From a candidate division GN15 bacterium (GTDB lineage: Bacteria; Zixibacteria; MSB-5A5; GN15; FEB-12), in the NCBI GenBank assembly GCA_014729205.1, contig WJKG01000084.1, positions 1-12,343 of the forward strand: a stretch of DNA of 12,343 nucleotides. The letters are read 5' to 3'. Positions within the stretch are counted from its first letter, which is position 1, and each line of letters starts with the position of its first letter. Shown piece by piece: positions 1 to 6,900 of this stretch. Under the pieces are notes generated by a model. It saw only the letters and a list, made by a program, of their open reading frames with translations. It was not told where the DNA came from and ran no database searches. Position numbers and translations under genes: made by a program.

Positions 1-348
1 GTCGGAGATCTTCCTGGTTGGCATATGGTGCAGATTGCCCACCAGCTCCAGGTACTCCCGACCGGTCAGGTTCTCGTACAGGGCGCAGGATTCCGGTACA
101 TAGCCTATTTTGGTTTTTTAGTCGACCTGGCCAAATGCCACCGGCTTGTCGCCGACGAGTATCTCGCCTTCGGTTGGTCGCAGCATTCCCAGAATCATTT
201 TGATTGTCGTCGTCTTACCAGCGCCGTTCGGCCCCAGAAGAGCGAACACTTCACCCGGCTTGACGCCGAACGACAACTGATCGACCGCCCGGTGAGAACC
301 GAAATCGCGTACGAGTGACTTCACTTCAATCGTATAGCCCAAAGACAT
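1..348 (-). pseudogene. ABC transporter ATPase, N-terminal part, interrupted by in-frame TAA
   Basis: This is the nucleotide-binding subunit of an ABC transporter, probably of the CcmA/NatA multidrug-export type, which would hydrolyse ATP on the cytoplasmic face of a membrane permease. The N-terminus reads IEVKSLVRDFG, followed by Walker A (GPNGAGKTTT) and then LRPTEG. The frame meets TAA at 118-120, yet continues beyond it without a frame change as KTKIGYVPES (Q-loop region) and ALYENLTGREYLELVG, typical of the family, until the window edge. The signature motif and Walker B lie outside. The break is therefore a nonsense codon, a sequencing error, or a real truncation; I annotate it as a broken gene. 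Start choice: GAGGAG at 349-354 directly abuts the ATG at 346-348, which is too close. A TTG at 340-342 has ideal 6-nt spacing, and an ATG at 406-408 has only a weak AGG upstream. The permease partner is presumably beyond the left edge. Confidence 0.72.
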
Positions 349-509
349 CTCCTCAGAAGTTGGTTTACCGTCATAATATCCGGCCGGGGTCTTACATTCA
401 AGTACCATTTACGGACCTTACTATTCACGTGGTTGCAATAAAACCGGTTCGGGCTGGCAAGAAAAGGCGCAAAAGCCGCATCTGGACGGAATCTATGCGG
501 GATTTCGGC

Positions 510-538
510 TTGACTAAAGCGGCCACTTTGGTTACTAT
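510..538 (+). promoter_or_regulatory. Candidate sigma70-type promoter
   Basis: TTGACT (510-515, five of six matches to the -35 consensus) is followed after exactly 17 bases by TACTAT (533-538, four of six matches to the -10 consensus). It points toward the giant gene, but its start site near 545 would leave a leader of about 350 nt. It may instead drive a small RNA. This is an inference from motif and spacing only. Confidence 0.4.
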
Positions 539-561
539 ATATATGGACGAAAAACGTTCGC

Positions 562-621
562 TTGGCTGCACTTGGCACTTAGCATGGAGGGAGCTTTGGG
601 GAATGCGAAGATTGCAGCCAA
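562..621 (+). repeat. 9-bp inverted repeat downstream of candidate promoter
   Basis: TTGGCTGCA (562-570) and TGCAGCCAA (613-621) are perfect reverse complements, separated by 42 nt. In a transcript starting near 545 they could close a long stem-loop in the leader. There is no T-tract after it, so it is not a typical terminator. Confidence 0.35.
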
Positions 622-701
622 AAGAATTGCGCAGGTAGACGGACGATTAGGTAGTTGGTAAACAGGGAGAGAGAATGGACGATTGTTCACGTCCCCCCTT
701 A

Positions 702-881
702 TCACATCGTTATCACACAGGTCAATTGGTCGCGGCCGGGGCTGAATTGCGTCTGCAAGTACAGCTTGAACCGCTTCAGAGCGACCTCGTCTTTACGGTT
801 TCCCCTACCGCGCACGAAGTTTAGGGTTACTAGGCCGATTATCGGCAGGAAGTAGAATAGTAGGAAGAGAATCAACACCAT
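702..881 (-). CDS. Possible 59-residue single-pass membrane microprotein
   Basis: No family is recognised. From the ATG at 879-881 the ORF encodes a very hydrophobic N-terminal stretch (MVLILFLLFYFLPIIGLV, about residues 1-22), then a basic, charged tail with RGRGNRK and KRFK, and ends at TGA. One transmembrane segment with a cytoplasmic positive tail is the natural reading. Against it: there is no Shine-Dalgarno sequence before the ATG, and its 5' end lies only 14 bases from the start of the divergent giant gene, whose own ribosome-binding site occupies the gap. The ORF also stays open upstream to an ATG at 963-965 inside the giant gene, so the boundary is uncertain. It may be a real microprotein, a remnant of a longer membrane protein, or chance. 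Confidence 0.25.
   Translation of the reverse strand: MVLILFLLFYFLPIIGLVTLNFVRGRGNRKDEVALKRFKLYLQTQFSPGRDQLTCVITM
834..846. promoter_or_regulatory. 13-bp perfect palindrome, candidate operator
   Basis: GCCGAT-T-ATCGGC is a perfect inverted repeat with a single central base. It lies seven bases upstream of TAGAAT (853-858), which resembles a -10 box for the giant gene, although no good -35 accompanies it. A dimeric regulator site is possible. It also falls inside the doubtful minus-strand ORF, where it would encode part of the hydrophobic segment. Confidence 0.22.
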
Positions 882-895
882 CAAGGGAAGCACAC

Positions 896-976
896 ATGTC
901 CACTCGCCACTTAGTGAAGCTTGCCGTGCTGACAGCGGTTGTACTGCTGGGTCTGTCAGCAGCAAGTGTTCACGCG
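896..976 (+). other. Sec signal peptide of the giant protein
   Basis: Residues 1-27: basic n-region (MSTRHLVK), hydrophobic core (LAVLTAVVLLGLSAA), and an SVHA cleavage site before QGKES. It routes the protein through Sec to the periplasm, a prerequisite for T9SS export. Confidence 0.9.
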
Positions 977-3900
977 CAGGGAAAAGAAAGCGTCGCCGAC
1001 TCGTTGTTCAGTAAGGCGACCAATGACGAATCTCCACTACAGGACCTGCTTGACTCACTCGGATACTCAATCGACGTTGCCAATGATGAACTTGGCTATG
1101 AAGTATTCTGTGGTCAGGACGGTTTCAACCAGGCAACTATGAAGCTGGAGGTTGCCCGCTCCGCTCTCTACGCGACGAGCGGCTATTACGTTGCCGGGGA
1201 CACCTCCAATTTTTATCAGCTCTTCGGCCCGAGCGACCAGCCCGGTGACTCGGTCCAATTCACGCTGGCGACAGCCGACTCGATTGGCTTCTATCTCAAA
1301 CCGAACTACCCGGAGCCGGATTTCACGTGGCTGTCCGAAAACTACCTGAACTCCGATGGCTTTGATCACTTCTGGGTCTTCTCTACCGGTGTACCTCATG
1401 AATACGTCATTTGCTGGGAGGATCTGGAAGATGGCGGCGACGAGGACTACCAGGATCTGGTGATCAATGTTCGGTTTGCTAACCACGCCCCGGAGTTCAC
1501 GCTGAGTGATTCCAGCCTCGTACTCTGCGAGTCCGAGTCCGTTTGTTTCGACGTGCTGGTTACCGATCCCAATTGTGAGGGTGATTCCCTGTGGATCGAG
1601 ATGATCTCTGGCGACGGAGTGTTCGATCCGGACTCGGCTGTTGGTACTATCAGTACCCAGCACTGTTTCCAGCCTACGGTCAGTGGTGACTATGAGTTCG
1701 TATTCCAGGCCGAGGATATTCTTGGCGAGTTGACCGTTGATACCGTGACCATTTCGGTGGCTTTGGCGAGCGCCCCGCAGGTCACCCTGCCGGACAGCAC
1801 CCTCTTCTTGTGTGATCCGGCAGAAATCTGTCTTCCCGTCGACATATTCGATGCTGACTGCGATGTCGTGTCGGTCACGACCAACTTCGGTACCTACACC
1901 GGCACGCAGAACATGTTTGACCAGATCCAGCGCCTGAACGAACTCGGTGCTACCGTTACCCAAATAGGTGGCGGCGCTCCGGGACAGACACTGCTCACAG
2001 CCGCTGATTGGGTCGGCTCGGTGAACTCACAGTCCGGCGTCTCGGTTGGTCTGCCGAATTTCGCCTTTGCTTCGACCGTCGTGAACACCGGTTCGTTCCC
2101 GGCAGGTATTGGCCCGTCGCAGGCTTCCGGCCAGTTGACCGGTCCTCCTACTGACCTGACCTTCACCCTCCCCGGTGCAGGTGGCCCCGATGGTGGCAGC
2201 GGTGATGGCTCATGTGATTTCTCTACCGGAAAATACGTGGTTCTTGGCTTCCCGCAGATGATAACTACCTGCAATGGAGCCAATACCGACTTCATCATTT
2301 TCACTAACACAGCTACCTCCGGTACGGCGCAGGTCATCTTCCGTGCCAACGGTACGCCGGTGGACACGTCCACTCTCACCGTCCCCGGTGGCACGGCCGG
2401 CTCCGGAATGGGCGGCATCACCTTTGACATGCCCGATGGCATCGCGTTCAACGAGGTCTACATCAAGAGTGTCTCCGGCGGGTTTGAGTGTGATGCTTTC
2501 GCCGCCCGTACGGCTCCTTCGAGCACGACCTCGGATATCTGTTTCACGGCCGACACTTCCGGTACCTACGTTATAACAGTGACCGCCACCGACGATTGCG
2601 GCAATGTTGGTACCGGCACGGCTACCGTAAACGTGACGCTGAACAGCGCCCCCGTAGTAAACGCCGGTGCAGATCAGGATCTCTTTGTGTGCGACTTTAG
2701 CGAACTGTGCCTTGGTGTTGACATCAGCGATCCTGACAACAACCTCACCAACAGTTTCATCCATTCCGGTCCCGGCACCCTGGCTGGCGGCCAGGTCTGC
2801 TTCACACCTACCGGAAGTGGTGTCAATACGATAGTCATTGGCGCCACCGATGAATGTGGGCTGGTTACTTACGACACAGTGGTAGTAACGGTAAGCGACA
2901 ACGGGCCGCCGATCGCCACCGATCCGCAGCCAGTGACGGTTGCTGCCTGTGAAGCCGAGCAGTATTGTCATACCTTTACTGCTACTGATCCGAACGGAGG
3001 CACGCTGAACTGGAGTCTGCTCAGCGGTCCCGGTTCGATCACTACCGAAGGCGAATACTGCTTCACACCCGACATAACGGGTGATTACACGGCAACGGTC
3101 GTGGTCGTTGATTCCTGCGGCCTGGCTGATACAACTTCGATTACCTACAGTGTTACGATAAACACTGCCCCGATGGCGGTCGATCCGTCGCAGACGTTTG
3201 AGCTGTTCCAGTGTGATCCAGAAGAGGTGTGCTACCAGTTTGTCGCCAGCGACAATGAGGGGGGCACATTGACCTGGACGCTGCTCGACGGCCCGACCGG
3301 TGCGACGGTCGACGCCAACGGACAGGTTTGCTTCACGCCCGATCAGACCGGCACTTTCACTGCGATAGTACAAGTAGCCGATACCTGCGGCGCTGCTGAC
3401 ACGGCCGATGTCACCTACAACATCGAACTGAACGAGACTCCCACGGTGGCTCTCGGTGACGATTCAACCCTGGTGCTTTGCGAATCGCAGGAAATCTGTC
3501 TCGATTATACGATCGATGACCCCAATGGTACTGACGGCCTGACCGAGGAGATGCTCGAGGGCTTTGGCAGCATTGATACCGCGTCCAACCAGATCTGCTT
3601 CACGCCAACCACCAGTGGCGACTATAGCTTCGTGGTGGGCGTTACCGACGGCTGTGCCGCGCAGGGTGCGGACACTGTGCTTGTCTCAGTTACGATGGGC
3701 CAGGCGGCCAGCATCACCTGCCCGACCGGTCCGGTGACGGCCAATCTGTGTTCGGTTGATCAGGTATGCGAACAGCTGGATATCGAGCCTGATGACGCGA
3801 CTGTGACTACATCTTATGGTAGCTGGTCGAATGATCAGCTCTGTTTCACGGCCGACACCTCCGGTACCTATGAGATCGAGGTCATTGCCTCCGACGTATG

Positions 3901-6900
3901 TGGTGCCGATACGTGCCTGATCACGTTCGAGGTCGAGATCGGCCAGGCGGCACAGATTTCCTGCCCGACTATCTCGCCGATATTCCTGTGTGACGAAGAC
4001 ACCGCATGCATCCCGGTGGGCATCAACGGCTCAGACCTGAGCGTGACGGTCATGCCGATCGGTTACTACCAGGCGGGTAATGTCTGCTTCCCGGCGGATA
4101 CATCTGGCACGTATGAGATCTTTGTGATCGCCAGCTCGCCGTGCGGCACCGACACCTGCCTGTTGTCCGCCCCAATCACGGTCAATAGCGCGCCCGTCGC
4201 GAATGACCCGACATCGCCGGTCGATACCTTCCTGTGCGATGCCGACCAGATCTGCTATGACTTCCAGGCCGCCGATGTCAATGGTGGACCGCTCACCTGG
4301 AGTCGATTGAGTGGCTCGGGTACGGTCACGGATGACGGCCTGTGGTGCTTCAACGCCAACTCTACCGGCAGCCGATCGGTTACTGCTGTCGTCACCGATC
4401 CATGTGGTGCGGCCGACACCGTCTCAATGACCTACAATGTGACAATTAACACCGCGCCGACTCTGGCGCTGGGTAATGATACGAGTTTCTTCCGCTGTAA
4501 CCTGTCTGAGATCTGTTTGCCATATACACTTGAGGATCCTGACGCCAACCTGGATGTTGTCGAACTGCTGTTTGGCAACGGGACGTTGCAGCCGAATGAC
4601 GACATTTTGTGCTTCACGCCGGCATCACCGGGCACCTACCAGTTCATCGTGCGGGTCGCCGATGAATGTGGTGATGAGGATATCGACACGCTGAACGTGA
4701 CGATCGACCTCAACAGTGCCCCGGTGGTGGACGCCGGCGCCGACATCACCCTGTTTGAGTGCTCGCCGACCGAGATCTGCTGGTCGGCCAGTGTCACGGA
4801 CGCCGATGGCAACCTGACAGAATCCGAACTGGTTGAGGGACCAGGTACGTTCGATGGTAGCCAGATCTGCTTCACGCCGAGCGCTACCGGCGAGTATACC
4901 TTCGTCTTGCGCGGCATGGATAACTGCGGCCTCGAGGAGTTTGATACCGTCGTGGTCAACTTCACGCTCAACAGCCCGCCGGTCGCCAATGCGGGTGGTA
5001 CTCGCTCTGCTACGTTCCTGTGTGCTCCGCAGGAAATCTGCTGGCCAGCCGGTTGCTCCGATCCCGACGGCAACCTTGCTGACTGCGCCCTGGTGGAAGG
5101 TCCGGGTACCTATGATGGCTCCCAGATTTGCTTCACGCCGAGCACGACCGGCGACTACACCTTTGTGCTGGAAGCCACCGACGCCTGCGGCCTGACGGAT
5201 CGCGACACGGTTGTCTATCCTATCGTCATCAACTCCGATCCGGTCTGTACGCTGCCCGGCGATACACTGATCTTTCAGTGCACGCCGGAAGAGGTGTGCC
5301 TCCCGGCCTACGCCACCGATATCGATAACAACATCGTGTCGGCCCAGATAATCTCCGGTCCGGGTGAACTCATCAACGACCAGTGGTGCTATACTCCCAC
5401 TGCCGATCAGGCGGTGACAGTCACCATCAGGTTCGAGGATGACTGTGGCGCCTTCTGCGAGGGTACCTTCACGGCAGAGTTTGACATCAACGGTGCGCCG
5501 TTTGTCGAGTTCGGACAGGACACCACCATCTTCCAGTGCACCGCACAGGAGATTTGCCTGCCGTACACTTCCGGTGATCCCGACGATGGTCGCCCGCTCA
5601 CGCTTGATCTCGAGTCTGGTGCGGGTACACTCGATGAAACCAACGGCCTGGTTTGCTTCACGCCAACTGCCTCGGGCGATTACAGCTTCGTGCTCAATAT
5701 TACCGATGAGTGCGGCGAGGCCGATTCAGATACCATTAACGTCACGGTCCAGACCAACAGCGCCCCGGTTGCCAATGCCGGCGCCGATCAAACGCTGTTT
5801 GTCTGCGACACCCACACGGAAATCTGCTGGCCGGCGGGTTGCTCAGATGCCGACAACAACCTGACTGACTGCATCTTCAACGGTCCCGGTGACTACGATG
5901 GTTCCGAAATCTGCTTCACGCCCAACAGTTCCGGCAACTATGTCTTCACCCTGAAGGCGATTGACGAATGCGGCCAGGAGCATATCGACACCGCAACCAT
6001 AACGGTTACCGTCAACAGTGACCCTGAAATCGCGCTCGACAGTGACATCAATACGCAGCTGTGTCAGCCGGAAGCCATCTGCCTGAACTATACCGTCAAT
6101 GACGTAGACGGTGCCAGCGGCCTGGTAGAAACCATGGTCTCCGGTTACGGCACGCTGGATACAGCCGCCAATCAGGTCTGCTTCACGCCGACGACCGCCG
6201 GCAGTTATGAGTTTGTTATGAGTGTCGCCGACAGTTGTGGAGGCACTGACCTCGATACCGCAACGGTCACCGTCACCTTCGGTGAAATCGCTCAAATCGA
6301 ATGCCCGAGCAGCGTTGTCGGTGTCTGGCTTTGCGAGGTGGAGACGGTCTACTACATGCTGGACATCAGCCCCGCCTCGGCAACCGTAACCACTTCGTTC
6401 GGCAGCTACATTGGTGGCGAGATCGCCTTCCCGGCCGATACCACCGGCATTTACGAGATCCAGGTGATCGCCGAGACTGCCTGTGGCGCCGATACCTGTG
6501 AGTTGACGTTCGATGTCGAGATTGGTCAGGCGGCTCAGATCGTATGTCCCGACCCGCAGGATATCTTCCTCTGTGGTCCGGGCACCGAGTGCGTACCGAT
6601 CTCCGTGCTGACACCGGGTGCGACGGTGACCGTCAATCCGATTGGCAGCTACAATGCCGGCAATGTCTGCTTCCCGGTTGATACCAGCGGGCACTACGAG
6701 CTCGAAGTAATCGCGGCCACCGACTGCGGTGCCGACACGTGTTCCATTATCGCCGATGTAACTATCAATACCCCGCCGGTGGCCACTGTACCGGATCCGG
6801 CCGTGGTCGACACCTTCATCTGCCAGAGCGACGAGATCTGCTATCAGTTCTCCGGCAGCGACGTTGACGGTGGCGACCTTACCTGGTCGCGCTTGAGCGG

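Larger units (their letters stand above)
409..895. other. Divergent intergenic region of 487 bases
   Basis: This region lies between the 5' ends of the ABC ATPase (leftward) and the giant secreted-protein gene (rightward). No conserved protein is recognisable in any frame. It contains a sigma70-like promoter (510-538), a 9-bp inverted repeat (562-570 with 613-621), a 13-bp palindrome (834-846) and a doubtful 59-codon membrane ORF on the minus strand (702-881). It could hold a long 5' leader for the giant gene, a small RNA, or the remains of a lost gene. I see no tRNA-like or rRNA-like segment. Confidence 0.6.

Noticed and set aside
118..120. Recoding of TAA as a sense codon
   Set aside because: No other in-frame TAA occurs inside the clear genes here, and TAA is not used for selenocysteine or pyrrolysine. 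Mutation or sequencing error is simpler.
315..638. 107-codon plus-strand ORF in the divergent region
   Set aside because: It overlaps the ABC ATPase 5' end antisense, is rich in Arg and Trp in a random-looking way, and has no ribosome-binding site.
583..660. 25-codon ORF starting with MEGALGNAK
   Set aside because: No ribosome-binding site and too short to judge; nothing supports translation.
1067..1963. 298-codon open frame on the minus strand
   Set aside because: Shadow of the DUF4114-like and first repeats; it shows no domain pattern of its own.
2210..3373. 387-codon open frame on the minus strand
   Set aside because: Shadow of the giant gene: no start signal, no family, and it spans the boundary of the inserted domain and several repeats.
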